A stretch of 39,060 bases of DNA from Candidatus Omnitrophota bacterium (GTDB taxonomy: Bacteria > Omnitrophota > Gorgyraeia > Aquiviventales > Aquiviventaceae), in assembly GCA_023247275.1 (NCBI GenBank), contig JAHFGT010000017.1, positions 1-39,060 on the forward strand, written 5' to 3'. Position numbers and translations under genes: made by a program. How positions within the stretch are numbered: position 1 is the first letter of the stretch; each line of letters starts with the position of its first letter. Positions 1 through 7,700 of this stretch are shown piece after piece. Under the pieces are notes generated by a model. The model was given only the letters and a program-made list of their open reading frames with translations. It was not told the origin of the DNA and did not search any database.

Positions 1-329
1 AGTTCGACCAGCTCCACCTCGGTCATGACGTTGGCACGTTTCCACAATTTCGCGAAGACGAACACCGTCAGCATCGTGCTGATTCCCAGCGCCCAGACTT
101 CCCAGACGCCCCAGATGCCGCGCCGGCGCACCATGCCGGTGATCAACAGCGGCGTATCGGACGAAAACGCGGTCGCCGCGATGGAGGTCCCGGCCAGCCA
201 CCACCCCAGCCGGCGATTGGACACAAAGTACGCGTCCAGACTTTCGCCGGCTGTCCGACGCAGCAATAAGCCAACCACCAGGCTGGCGACGACGAACACC
301 CCGACGATCGTCCAATCAATCCAATGCAT
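1..329 (-). CDS. Sodium:solute symporter (SSS family), N-terminal part only
   Basis: The first 109 codons of a membrane transporter; the rest lies beyond the left edge. I translated the minus strand by hand from an ATG at 329. The product begins MHWIDWTIVGVFVVASLVVG, one hydrophobic helix, followed by a DAYFVSNRRLGWW segment and a second helix region with TAFSSDTPLL, as in SSS-family Na+ symporters (TM1-TM2). The last visible residues (KRANVMTEVELVE) fit the conserved loop that follows. It lies downstream of murQ and anmK on the same strand, so it may import a muropeptide sugar such as MurNAc; that substrate is inferred from context only. No Shine-Dalgarno precedes the ATG, and the start codon overlaps one arm of the palindromic element at 325-519, so a slightly different start is possible. 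Confidence 0.8.
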   Translation of the reverse strand, partial: MHWIDWTIVGVFVVASLVVGLLLRRTAGESLDAYFVSNRRLGWWLAGTSIAATAFSSDTPLLITGMVRRRGIWGVWEVWALGISTMLTVFVFAKLWKRANVMTEVELVE

Positions 330-519
330 AAGTTTCAGACGCCAGATAGCAGACCTCAGACATCAGTAAAAAAACCACATCCCGAGCTCCAAGTTCCAGC
401 CAAGCGCCAAGGACCAATGACCAAGCACCAAACACGGGATCTTGATCGTTGGAATTTGGTACTTGGAATTTGTTTGGGATGTGGTGTGTTCCTGTTGTCT
501 GATGTCTGAAATTATGCAC
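325..519. repeat. Long imperfect palindromic intergenic element
   Basis: The gap between anmK and the symporter gene is almost wholly one inverted repeat. The outer arms are TGCATAAGTTTCAGAC (325-340) and, read from the other strand, TGCATAATTTCAGAC (505-519). The inner arms are CCACATCCC near 375 and GGGATGTGG near 476. The interior has repeated CCAAG/CCAA words on the left and TTGGAATTTGG / ACTTGGAATTTG on the right. The anmK stop codon and the symporter start codon lie inside the two outer arms. A related CAGAC-type inverted repeat occurs at 2589-2675. Confidence 0.75.
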
Positions 520-1606
520 GCGTGATCGTTCCGAGCACACACCGACTCTGTGCGCCGGTCGTCTCCGGAAGGTGATTGGGCAATCCGCGAATCGCTCGAG
601 ACGCGAGCAGCGCGAACGTCACCGGTTCTTTGGCCAGCGGTGGGATTCCATACGACGCAATGGACCGGACAGGAATGGGAGTGAGCAGCTGCTGCAGATG
701 CTCCATGAGCGTGCGATTGTAGACCCCGCCGCCGCTGACCACTATTTCATGGATCGGTCTTGGGGCATATCGACGCAGGCTCTGCGCAATGCTCCAGGCC
801 GTAAAATAGGTGACGGTGGCCAGCACATCATACGGCTGTCGGCGCAACTGATTGCCAAACACCTGGCGCAGCAGCGCGTCGTTAAACAGTTCCCGGCCGG
901 TGGATTTTGGTGGCGGTCGTCTGAAGAAGGGCTGCTGCCACAGCCGCCGAATCGCTCGAGGATCGATCCGTCCTTGCGCAGCCATTCGGCCCTGAGGATC
1001 GTATTGGTATCGGCCCTTGCTGATCCGAGCGGCCACGAGATCCATCAGGCAGTTCCCCGGACCGGTGTCAAACGCGACCGGAGCGATTCGCGCTCCGACG
1101 ATCGTGATGTTCGCGATCCCGCCGATGTTCTGTACTGCGCGCGCTCGGCCGTGCCCAAACCGCCACACATCAAAGTACGGCACCAGCGGAGCGCCTTCGC
1201 CACCGGCCGCAACGTCGCGCGCGCGAAAATCTGCAACAACCGGGATCCTGGTTCGATGCGCGATCACCGCTGGGGCGCCGAGCTGTAGTGTGCAGGGCGG
1301 CACATCCCTAGGCCCATGATACACCGTGTGCCCGTGCGAGCCGATCACGCGAATCGTTCGACGCGCCACGCCGGCCCGGCGCAGCAGTCGCAGAGCCGCG
1401 TGCGCGAACCGTTCGCCGAGCAGAACATGAAGACGAGCGATGTCTGGCGTGTGCAACGTACCGGCGTGCAGCAACTGCTGTCGAAGGGAGGACGGATACC
1501 GGGTCGTGCTGGAGGCGATGACGCGGAGCTGCCGACCACGGAATTCGGCCAGCGCGGCCGACATCCCATCGCACGACGTGCCGGACATAAGGCCAAGCGA
1601 CAACAT
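512..1606 (-). CDS. anmK: Anhydro-N-acetylmuramic acid kinase
   Basis: Cytoplasmic kinase that opens 1,6-anhydro-MurNAc and phosphorylates it to MurNAc-6-phosphate, a step of peptidoglycan recycling. The 364-aa protein has the usual family length. It begins MLSLGLMSGTSCDGM, the ATP-binding GLMSGTSxDG signature. It has IGSHGHTVYHGP near residue 88, VADFRARDVAAGGEGAPLVP near 123 (catalytic Asp region), a QNIGGIANIT stretch, FDTGPGNCLMD, and a C-terminal VSGGGVYN motif. These are the standard anmK blocks. Its start is 3 nt after the murQ stop (murQ is upstream), so the two are co-transcribed and their products act consecutively. The last codons run into the palindromic element at 325-519. Confidence 0.95.
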   Translation of the reverse strand: MLSLGLMSGTSCDGMSAALAEFRGRQLRVIASSTTRYPSSLRQQLLHAGTLHTPDIARLHVLLGERFAHAALRLLRRAGVARRTIRVIGSHGHTVYHGPRDVPPCTLQLGAPAVIAHRTRIPVVADFRARDVAAGGEGAPLVPYFDVWRFGHGRARAVQNIGGIANITIVGARIAPVAFDTGPGNCLMDLVAARISKGRYQYDPQGRMAAQGRIDPRAIRRLWQQPFFRRPPPKSTGRELFNDALLRQVFGNQLRRQPYDVLATVTYFTAWSIAQSLRRYAPRPIHEIVVSGGGVYNRTLMEHLQQLLTPIPVRSIASYGIPPLAKEPVTFALLASRAIRGLPNHLPETTGAQSRCVLGTITRA

Positions 1607-1609
1607 CCG

Positions 1610-2548
1610 CTATGAGGTGGGAGGATAGGGTTTGCGTGTTCGCGCGCCGTTACGCGTCAGCGCGCGCCTCAATGAACACTCGGCGAGTAAGAGCCGGCGT
1701 CTCGCGGCAGCGGCGCTCAGTCGTTGGGCCGCGATCAGCGCAGCAACCTTCGTCTGGCCGCGGGCGGCGCGCAACGCGGCGCGTGCCGTCGGCTCAGAAC
1801 AGCCGGCGATGGATCGGATGACCCTCACCGCGCGCGCACGAAGCTTCCGTGAAGTTGGGCGCAGGTCGACCATCAGGTTGCCATAAGTTTTCCCGAGCCG
1901 CACCATCGCCCCAAGGGTGAGCATATTAAGGACCAGCTTCGTGGCGGTGCCGGCTTTCAGGCGAGTGGAGCCGGTGAGGAGTTCAGGCCCGGTCTGAAGA
2001 GCGATCTGTCGATCGGCGGTGATGTTCGAGCCGGGATGGCAGGTGATCAGGATGGTGCGCGCACCGCACCGTCGAGCCGCCACCAGGGCAGCGTCCACAA
2101 ATGGCGTCACCCCGCTGGCCGCGATTCCGACGACGACATCGGTGCCCCGCACGCGGCGTCGGATCAACGCCTGCGCGATCGCTCGTTGGTCCTCAGCCCC
2201 TTCACGAGATCGGAACACCGCGGCCCGGCCACCGGCCATGACGGCCTGCACCAGCGACGGAGGCGTCTGGAAGGTGGGGGGGCACTCCGCCGCTTCGAGG
2301 ATGCCGAGCCGCCCGCTGGTGCCAGCGCCGATGAAAAACAGTCGCCCGCTTTGTTGAATCCTGCGCGCGATCTCATCGACGGCTGCCGCGATCTGCCGAT
2401 GCTGCGCGCGGACGGCCTGCACGACCCGGGCGTCTTCACGCGTGATCAGTCGGAGCAGCGCCAGCGTGGACAACCGGTCAAGATCGCGACTCTGCGGATG
2501 GCGTTGTTCGGTGGGTAATTGATGGTACCGAATGCGGGCCAGCGGCAT
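1610..2548 (-). CDS. murQ: N-acetylmuramic acid 6-phosphate etherase
   Basis: Cleaves the lactyl ether of MurNAc-6-phosphate, giving GlcNAc-6-phosphate and D-lactate. The 312-aa product has the SIS-domain sugar-phosphate site FIGAGTSGRLGILEAAE near residue 73, the GIAASGVTPFV block near 142, and the segment KLVLNMLTLGAMVRLGKTYG near 205, all typical of MurQ. The N-terminus (YHQLPTEQRHPQSRDLD) also matches the family opening. The ATG at 2548 is the only start consistent with family length. It is the first gene of the murQ-anmK(-symporter) unit, and the nagZ product encoded at 6410 feeds the same pathway. Upstream lies the hairpin at 2589-2675. Confidence 0.95.
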   Translation of the reverse strand: MPLARIRYHQLPTEQRHPQSRDLDRLSTLALLRLITREDARVVQAVRAQHRQIAAAVDEIARRIQQSGRLFFIGAGTSGRLGILEAAECPPTFQTPPSLVQAVMAGGRAAVFRSREGAEDQRAIAQALIRRRVRGTDVVVGIAASGVTPFVDAALVAARRCGARTILITCHPGSNITADRQIALQTGPELLTGSTRLKAGTATKLVLNMLTLGAMVRLGKTYGNLMVDLRPTSRKLRARAVRVIRSIAGCSEPTARAALRAARGQTKVAALIAAQRLSAAAARRRLLLAECSLRRALTRNGARTRKPYPPTS

Positions 2549-2588
2549 GGCACGCGCAGCATAACATGCAGGCTGGAAGACCGCAATC

Positions 2589-2675
2589 TGCAGACACCAG
2601 ACTTCAGACGTCAGACTGCAGGAAAGGCACCGAGTTCTTACTGATGTCTGGGGTCTGAAGTCTGGGGTCCGAAGT
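2589..2675. repeat. CAGAC-type inverted repeat upstream of murQ
   Basis: Left arm CAGACACCAGACTTCAGACG (from about 2592) pairs with a right arm at 2641-2675 containing TCTGGGGTCTGAAGTCTGG. Both are built from 6-9 bp CAGAC words, as in the outer arms of the element at 325-519. It sits between the end of the pilus gene set and murQ and could work as a transcript end or mRNA-stabilising hairpin. No long T-tract follows either arm. Confidence 0.6.
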
Positions 2676-3481
2676 TATTTTTCGGATGGACAGCCACTCG
2701 ATGGGCATTCAGTCCAGGAGTGGAGCTTGGGGGCCTGCAGTCCGTAGGGTAGTCCGATGAGCCGGCTGCGGTCGTCCAGCAGGCGGATGTCGTGATTGAG
2801 GAACAGGTCCTTGCCAAACACCAGCGCATCATCCCGAGAGATCGTCGTCCCATTAATGCGGAACTCGTCCAGGTCGACGAACCCGGCCAGCGCATGATTG
2901 GTGAACAGGACCGCATTGATGTCCATCAGGCTCGGGTTCCAATCACGACTGTGGAAGTGGAGATCCACCAGTTTGCTGAAATCCCGATCCGCCAGCGACG
3001 ATTCGTAAAACTTGCGCGGCTGGTCATCCAGCTTTTTGCCGCCGTCCAATTGGTCGTAGTTGCCATTGAACACTGGGCGACTCGTGTCACATTGTGCGGT
3101 GGCATTGCAGTAGCCCAGGGCGATATCAGTCGGATCGATCACATACGGTTGTGTGACCGACCCCGATTCAGGTCGCAACAAGGGGAGCACCGTGCTCTTA
3201 AAGGCGTCTGTGGTGTAATCACCGACGACGATGTTCCCTTTGGCGGCCAATCATAACAAGTCAGCTGTGTCTGGCGGGGCGGCATTAAATCCGTACGCGC
3301 TGTCACCAGGCACTAAAAAGCCATACGGCGCCCAGTCCTTTGCGCCAGGGCCGTGTTCTTTCTCGCCATGCCCATGGTCGTGGCCCTTGCCGATCGATTT
3401 CGCCGCGTACAGATCCGTGCGCGGCAACAGCAGCAGCGCGCCCACCAGGAGGACAGAAACCAGTGTGCCGTGACGGCTCAT
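2675..3481 (-). pseudogene. Pilus-associated secreted protein interrupted by one in-frame TGA
   Basis: A single reading frame runs from the ATG at 3481 to the TAA at 2675-2677 (268 sense positions) but is broken by TGA at 3251-3253, after ...DTADLL; the frame resumes at once with LAAKGNIVVGDYTTD. The N-terminal 76 aa carry a signal peptide (SVLLVGALLLLPRTDLYA) and a His/Gly-rich HDHGHGEKEHGPG stretch. The C-terminal 191 aa contain GNIVVGDYT, FNGNYDQLDGGKKLDD, RKFYESSL and DAVLFTNHALAGFVD-type segments. These look like the tail of PilX-like pilus proteins. The ATG overlaps the stop of the PilX-like gene (ATGA), so it is the last gene of the pilin operon. A GGA (Gly) to TGA change would explain it. 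Alternatives are a sequencing error or stop readthrough; selenocysteine seems unlikely. Confidence 0.7.
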
Positions 3482-5034
3482 GGTTTTTTCCCCGCGCACT
3501 GTTTCGGCACGACCTGTTTCGCTGTTTCCTGCGGCGTAAAATACGATCCGTCGTCGCACACCGTTCCAAACACCTGCCCGTTACCATCCTCTTTGAGTTG
3601 CCGAACCATGCCGGTCTGTGTATTGCGCTCCAATGAGAACCAATTGATGGGCGTCTCATAGTAGATTCCACCGACGATATGGGTATTGCGTCCCGCGTAG
3701 ATCGTGCCTCGACCAGAGACGATGCCTTTGATGATCACATCCCCTGGGACGACCACCGGCCCGTCGATGCGGATCGGTTGGTCCGGCGTGCCGACCAGGA
3801 TCAACGGCTCAGTGTCATCCGAATCGTTGGGTTGGTTGTCCGGCCCGGTGTACACAGCGTGGATCGTGGCCCGAACATCATCCGCCGTGCCGTACTCGTT
3901 GTCCGGGCCAGGGTCTTTGTTGTAGGTCAGTTGGCCGCCCCGTCGTGCCGCCAGTGACTTGTACAGTTCCAAATCGCCGAGGTAGGGGATTGGTTGCACC
4001 TGTTGGGATTCGAACCGGTGCTGGTCGCCATACTCGGCATCATACCCATACCCTTCAGGCAACGTCTTGGGCGTGCCGCCAATGGCTGGCTGGCCGGGAA
4101 ACGTCAGTCGGCGTGTCGGTCTGGCCGTCCAATCCTTCCAGTACCAGTACTCCTCCATGCTGTCTTGGCGTGGATCGCCGGTGATCGTGCCATCAACACC
4201 AAGATTGAGGCTGGTCTCTGGGTTGCGCATCTCTGGGTTCTTCGCAGCGTACAAGTCCCCATTGACGATGACGCCAGCGGCGTTGTTGTGAAAATTTAAA
4301 TCGCCATTCGCGCGAACCTCGCCATTGATGTGCACCTTGGTGTCGCGAGGAAAATCAAACCAGCCATAGTTGTTGACGAAGTAGGCGTACCGAAAAATAT
4401 CAGACATCCCCAAACTGAAATCATAGGTGGCTCGTACCTGTCGGTTGACGGATCCCACCGTGGCTTCAGAAATGATCGTGACGCGCCGCGAAGAGAGCGG
4501 ATCGCTCGGGTCGACATGTTCCACCTTTTCGATCCAGGACCGCGGAGCGCCGACCGGGTTGGCTGTCGGCTGACAATCAGACCTGGTAATCGTGGCCAGG
4601 CCGGTGATGCAGAGCGGATTTCCAGCAATCCCCCCCTGGGGGTCATCTGACGAGTCCTGCCAATCAATCTTGCCGTCGGCGTTGGTATCCTTGACGGGGA
4701 AGTTTCTAAAGGGAAGGCCAGCGGCGTCACTCTGCCCATCGACGACGTGGTCCAACCATTGGAGCGCCCGCACCGCATCGTTGTGGTAATGGAAGAAGTA
4801 CACCTCGGTCTTGAGAAAACCGTACAGATCTTCTCGCAACTGCTCCTGGGCTGCGCGGGCCAAGTTGAGCGCTTGGATCCGGTCCCGCAGCCGATCAGAC
4901 GCTATCCGCTGCATGAGGGTCCGCATGGTGAGCGTGTTCGTGTAGACGAGAAACAGCATCAGCAGCATGTAGCTGCTGATCAGGGCCGCGCCCCGATCGG
5001 ATCGCCACGGAGAGGGTCGTCGAGGAGTGCTCAT
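3478..5034 (-). CDS. PilX-like type IV pilus assembly protein with Ca-binding loop
   Basis: 518-aa minor-pilin or pilus-tip accessory protein. The N-terminus (RSDRGAALISSYMLLMLFLV) is the PilX-type membrane helix following a short basic leader, then a long amphipathic helix up to about residue 75. Residues 116-127 form a canonical EF-hand-type loop (DTNADGKIDWQD; acidic or polar at positions 1, 3, 5, 9, 12). The middle part (about 240-300: VHINGEVRANGDLNFHNNA, VIVNGDLYA) and the end (PVVVPGDVIIKGIVSGRG, TIYAGRNTHIVGG) are short repetitive beta segments recalling polymer-forming folds. The start overlaps the stop of the PilW-like gene by 4 bp and its stop overlaps the next start, so translation is coupled. 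Probably anchored in the inner membrane and assembled into the pilus. Confidence 0.8.
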   Translation of the reverse strand: MSTPRRPSPWRSDRGAALISSYMLLMLFLVYTNTLTMRTLMQRIASDRLRDRIQALNLARAAQEQLREDLYGFLKTEVYFFHYHNDAVRALQWLDHVVDGQSDAAGLPFRNFPVKDTNADGKIDWQDSSDDPQGGIAGNPLCITGLATITRSDCQPTANPVGAPRSWIEKVEHVDPSDPLSSRRVTIISEATVGSVNRQVRATYDFSLGMSDIFRYAYFVNNYGWFDFPRDTKVHINGEVRANGDLNFHNNAAGVIVNGDLYAAKNPEMRNPETSLNLGVDGTITGDPRQDSMEEYWYWKDWTARPTRRLTFPGQPAIGGTPKTLPEGYGYDAEYGDQHRFESQQVQPIPYLGDLELYKSLAARRGGQLTYNKDPGPDNEYGTADDVRATIHAVYTGPDNQPNDSDDTEPLILVGTPDQPIRIDGPVVVPGDVIIKGIVSGRGTIYAGRNTHIVGGIYYETPINWFSLERNTQTGMVRQLKEDGNGQVFGTVCDDGSYFTPQETAKQVVPKQCAGKKP

Positions 5035-5519
5035 GGGTTCTGGACAAAGATTTTCGACTCGTTTCGGTAGATGGTCGCCCCGCTACGAGCATCAGCCTGT
5101 AGCGTCAGGCTCACTTCGACTAACCCGTTGGTGCACGTCGTGGCAAATGCGGTGGCGCCTGGTGTGATCAGCTCAGCCGCTTGTCCCTCTGGAATGCGCA
5201 GGAGTTGGTCATTCGCGCGCTGATAATGAATCCGCGTCTCTGTCTTGCATGTGCCATTGTCTGCCTGGGCCAGCCAGAGATCGCTTCCAGGGCAGGCTAA
5301 GCAGCTGCGAGACGCCTGGCGGAGATCTTCATGAAGATGATCGAGTGCTCGCTGCGATTGGGTCAAGAGGGTCATTTGGGAATCGGTGCGGACCCAGAAC
5401 TGGCGGCCGGTGCGCTCCAGCACCCCGATGGCCAGCACGACAATCAGGATTAAGGGAATCGTCGCCAACAGTTCGACCAGCGTCAACCCGCGTACGCGTA
5501 CGTCGAAGGGACGGTTCAT
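5031..5519 (-). CDS. PilW/GspJ-like minor pseudopilin
   Basis: 162-aa prepilin. A short basic leader (MNRPFDVRVRG) ends at Gly11, followed by LTLVELLATIPLILIVVLAI: the class III prepilin-peptidase site (G|xTLVE, Glu at +5) and the hydrophobic polymerisation helix. Residue +1 is Leu rather than the usual Phe. The globular part carries a Cys pair (SCLACPG) and further cysteines (TCKTET, TTCTNG) that may form disulfides in the periplasm. It lies 5 nt after the PilV-like gene and overlaps the PilX-like gene by 4 bp. Order and sizes fit a pilV-pilW-pilX minor-pilin operon; no PilY1 gene is visible. Confidence 0.85.
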   Translation of the reverse strand: MNRPFDVRVRGLTLVELLATIPLILIVVLAIGVLERTGRQFWVRTDSQMTLLTQSQRALDHLHEDLRQASRSCLACPGSDLWLAQADNGTCKTETRIHYQRANDQLLRIPEGQAAELITPGATAFATTCTNGLVEVSLTLQADARSGATIYRNESKIFVQNP

Positions 5520-5524
5520 GGTGG

Positions 5525-6016
5525 TTACCCTCTTCGTGCGATTCGTGTACTGACCATCACTGGAGAATCGATCCAGTTGTTTCCTGGAGTTGGTCGATCC
5601 TCCCCAGGGTCGAGCTGGCCGTTACAATTTTGGTCCTCGCCGATCCGTCGACCACGAGACTGCCAGCACGCGGCCACATGCAGGTTCAAGAGTTCGCGCG
5701 TGGGATTCGAGGGGTCAACCGGCTGGATTTGAATCGCCAACGCCCCCCCAGGCAGGGTGGGCAGATCGATCCGCTGACCGGCGCTTCTGGCCTGTGCAAA
5801 TTGCGCCCCAGAGGCCAGCGTGTCATAGGGAATCGCCGACAGTCGTTCCAGCTCTCCTTGCGCGGCGTTGATCGCGGTCTGGAATTGCGCCAAGTATTCC
5901 GCATGAATCAGCGCCGAATGCATGCCCAGTAACAACGCCGCGCCTCCGCCAAGAATCAACGCGGTCGCGATGAGCAGTTCGACTAAGGTCCATCCGTGCC
6001 GCTGGCGTGTTATCAT
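5525..6016 (-). CDS. PilV-like minor pseudopilin, first gene of the pilin operon
   Basis: 163-aa prepilin starting at the ATG at 6016 (MITRQRHGWTLVELLIATAL). I chose this start because GGAG sits 6 nt upstream and it gives a short basic leader ending in Gly before WTLVELL, the prepilin-peptidase site with Glu at +5. An upstream in-frame ATG at 6028 lies at the foot of the terminator T-tract. The helix is followed by a globular domain. Near the C-terminus DQNCNGQLDPGE has the layout of an EF-hand-type Ca loop, like the one in the PilX-like protein. The leader region upstream holds a candidate GEMM riboswitch and terminator, so the whole operon may be controlled by a cyclic dinucleotide. Confidence 0.85.
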   Translation of the reverse strand: MITRQRHGWTLVELLIATALILGGGAALLLGMHSALIHAEYLAQFQTAINAAQGELERLSAIPYDTLASGAQFAQARSAGQRIDLPTLPGGALAIQIQPVDPSNPTRELLNLHVAACWQSRGRRIGEDQNCNGQLDPGEDRPTPGNNWIDSPVMVSTRIARRG

Positions 6017-6035
6017 AACGATCTCCATGGCCACA

Positions 6036-6090
6036 AAAGAAAAACGCCGGATCACCGAAGGTGACTCCGTGCTCCTTCGGCAACCCGGCC
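6036..6090 (-). terminator. Intrinsic terminator, probably riboswitch-controlled
   Basis: On the minus strand GCCGG and CCGAAGG pair with CCTTCGG and CCGGC, separated by a small internal loop (GTTG/TGAT), and GTTTTTCTTTT follows. The 5' strand of this hairpin is the last segment of the aptamer (GCCGGGTTGCCGAAGG), so aptamer and terminator cannot form fully together. It lies 20 nt before the PilV-like start codon. Confidence 0.75.
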
Positions 6091-6178
6091 TCCCACCGAT
6101 GATCGGTGGGACCGTTGGCTTTCCTCTGCTGCGTTCGCAGCAGACCCGCTCGTTGCGGGGACCTCGGATTGCTCCGTC
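6073..6178 (-). promoter_or_regulatory. Candidate GEMM (cyclic di-GMP-I type) riboswitch
   Basis: Read on the minus strand: GGAGCAATCC, then two hairpins (CCCGC/GCGGG, and CTGCTGCGAACGCAGCAG with a GAAC loop), then AGGAAAGCCAACGGTCCC, a hairpin TCCCACCGAT/ATCGGTGGGA, and finally GGCCGGGTTGCCGAAGG. The closing helix is GCAATCC with GGGTTGC (6 Watson-Crick pairs plus one T-G). The AAAGCC core and the CCGGGTTGCCGAA end match the GEMM consensus as I remember it. The usual ACGC before AAAGCC is not intact and there is an extra hairpin, so this is a variant. Ligand binding would favour the closing helix and disfavour the overlapping terminator, predicting an ON switch for the pilin operon. Confidence 0.6.
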
Positions 6179-6392
6179 CCACACGCCACCAACGAACGGT
6201 CAATCGTACGCGTTTCAGGTAGCTGTGGGATCCGTCGAATGGGTCGACGGAAGTGTGGCGGTTCGAGAACACCCAAAGCATACCTGACGCAACAGCACAA
6301 AAACAAGAGTTCAGCAGTTATTTTATTCAGATTAAATTATGTTGGATATGCAGGGCTGTCTTGCATGTAAGTATCTGAAAAATAATAGCTTA

Positions 6393-6398
6393 TATAAT
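6393..6398 (+). promoter_or_regulatory. -10 box (TATAAT) 11 nt before nagZ
   Basis: A perfect TATAAT in an AT-rich stretch (about 6300-6409), unlike the GC-rich surroundings. No good -35 at 16-18 nt spacing. The nagZ ATG follows after 11 nt with no Shine-Dalgarno, so transcription would start only a few nt before the start codon. No coding sequence is visible in 6180-6409. Confidence 0.5.
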
Positions 6399-6409
6399 AC
6401 ATCATCAAG

Positions 6410-7405
6410 ATGAATCTACAGACAGCGGTCGGGGCTCACTTGGTGGTCGGGTTTGCTGGTACTGCGCTAACGCCTGACAGCATCAAGCTGCTGAGCCAGA
6501 TCCAGCCGCAGAGCCTGATTCTGTTTAGCCGAAATGTGGAGTCGCCGACTCACCTCTGCGAGCTGCTGCAGCAGGTCAAAGGTGCGCTTGGGTATCGGGT
6601 CGTGGTGATGGTAGACCATGAAGGTGGCCGGATTATCCGATTTGGTCAGGGGGTGACACGGTTTGCTGATGCCTTCACTGCCGGGCAGGCTGGGTCGGAA
6701 TCGGTTGAGCAACAGGGCGCGATCGAAGCCGCAGAGTTACAGCGGCTTGGGGTGCATCTGAATCTGGCGCCGTGCGTCGATGTGTTGGTGCCAGGGGCTG
6801 ACCTGGTGATTGGAGATCGGTCGTACGGAGCCGATCCGAATCGTGTGGCAACGCTTGCCGTCGCACGGATTCGCGGTCTTCAGGCCAACGGTGTTGGGGC
6901 ATGCGCAAAACATTTTCCAGGCCTTGGGGCGGTCCCGAAAGACCCGCATCGCCACTTGCCGACGATCGAGTTGGAGTGGCCTGAGATAGAGCAGGTGCAC
7001 CTGGTGCCATTCCGCGCGTCGATCAAGGCTCGTGTGGCGACCGTCATGTCCTCGCATGTCTGCTATCCAGGACTGGGAGAGCCGGTCCATCGACCTGCCA
7101 CGTTTTCGTCAGAGCTCATCCATGGCGTGTTGCGCTCCCGTCTAGGATTTTCAGGGCTCATCCTCACCGACGATGTGGAGATGGGGGCTCTCAGGCATCT
7201 TGGCACATTGGGAGAGGCTGCGGTCCAGGCTGTGGCAGCCGGCCATGATCTGGTGCTGGTGTGCTCGGATCTTGAGCAGGCGCGACAGGCGGCCGAACAG
7301 TTGCGGATCGCCTACGAGCACGGCCGGTTACGGTTGACCGATTTGGAAGCAACACAGGCACGACTGAGTAAGTTTAAGCAAAAATTTTTGCCGGATCGAC
7401 CTTGA
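6410..7405 (+). CDS. nagZ: Beta-N-acetylhexosaminidase (GH3, NagZ type)
   Basis: Cytoplasmic glycosidase that removes GlcNAc from anhydromuropeptides during cell-wall recycling. The 331-aa protein matches single-domain NagZ. It has MVDHEGGRIIRFG near residue 67 (substrate-binding DxEGGxxxRF), the GH3 signature AKHFPGLGAVPKDPHRHLPT near 164 with the catalytic-loop His, and LILTDDVEMGAL near 250 containing the nucleophile Asp (DDxxMGA). Together with murQ and anmK this window supplies most of the recycling route from GlcNAc-anhydroMurNAc to GlcNAc-6-P. It is transcribed divergently from the pilin operon. Confidence 0.95.
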   Translation: MNLQTAVGAHLVVGFAGTALTPDSIKLLSQIQPQSLILFSRNVESPTHLCELLQQVKGALGYRVVVMVDHEGGRIIRFGQGVTRFADAFTAGQAGSESVEQQGAIEAAELQRLGVHLNLAPCVDVLVPGADLVIGDRSYGADPNRVATLAVARIRGLQANGVGACAKHFPGLGAVPKDPHRHLPTIELEWPEIEQVHLVPFRASIKARVATVMSSHVCYPGLGEPVHRPATFSSELIHGVLRSRLGFSGLILTDDVEMGALRHLGTLGEAAVQAVAAGHDLVLVCSDLEQARQAAEQLRIAYEHGRLRLTDLEATQARLSKFKQKFLPDRP

Positions 7406-7483
7406 TGCCTCGACGAGCGATGTGGTACGGTTCGATGGGAGCCGATAAAGGCACACCTCCGCCGCGAGCGCGGCGGGTCCTGC

Positions 7484-7634
7484 TACGGCAGGACGCCGAA
7501 AGGCAGGGCCGCAAAGCTCAAGACCTACGTCGTCGTGGCGCAGCGGGCGAGCGCTGGAGAAGCGCATGGGACTTTCACCCCATAGAGGCGCCGCAAGGCC
7601 TGTGCTCGGCGATACGGTGGCTTAGCTGCCGAAG
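7484..7634 (+). promoter_or_regulatory. GEMM-like riboswitch with enlarged P3
   Basis: Reads CTACGGCAGGACGCCGAAAG, then GGCAGGGCCGCAAAGCTCAA, then GACCTACG, ending with ACGGTGGCTTAGCTGCCGAAG. The GCC-GAAA-GGC hairpin is the P2 tetraloop arm, GGCCGCAAAGCT is the conserved core, and GGCA (7487-7490) can pair with TGCC (7627-7630) to close P1. AGCT (7515-7518) can pair with AGCT (7624-7627). Between the CCTACG and ACGG strands lie about 85 nt of extra sequence with its own hairpins (CAGCG/CGCTG, ATGGG/CCCAT), where most GEMM RNAs have one short hairpin. Another G/C hairpin (CCGCCGC/GCGGCGG) precedes it at 7459-7476. A terminator follows at 7701 and the receiver gene at 7750. Confidence 0.6.
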
Positions 7635-7700
7635 CTTCTGAGGGCGCTTTGGCGCCTTATCGAGCTCCCGCGGTCTCATCCTCTTCTTCAGACGAGTGCG

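Noticed and set aside
2036..2518. Plus-strand open frames across murQ, anmK and the FtsH-like gene
   Set aside because: They are complements of well-supported genes, a common effect of high GC.
3251..3253. Selenocysteine codon
   Set aside because: The neighbouring residues do not resemble a redox motif and no convincing SECIS hairpin was seen directly downstream; a point mutation is simpler.
6300..6409. AT-rich patch as horizontally acquired DNA
   Set aside because: It is only about 110 bp in a divergent promoter region and is explained by promoter content.
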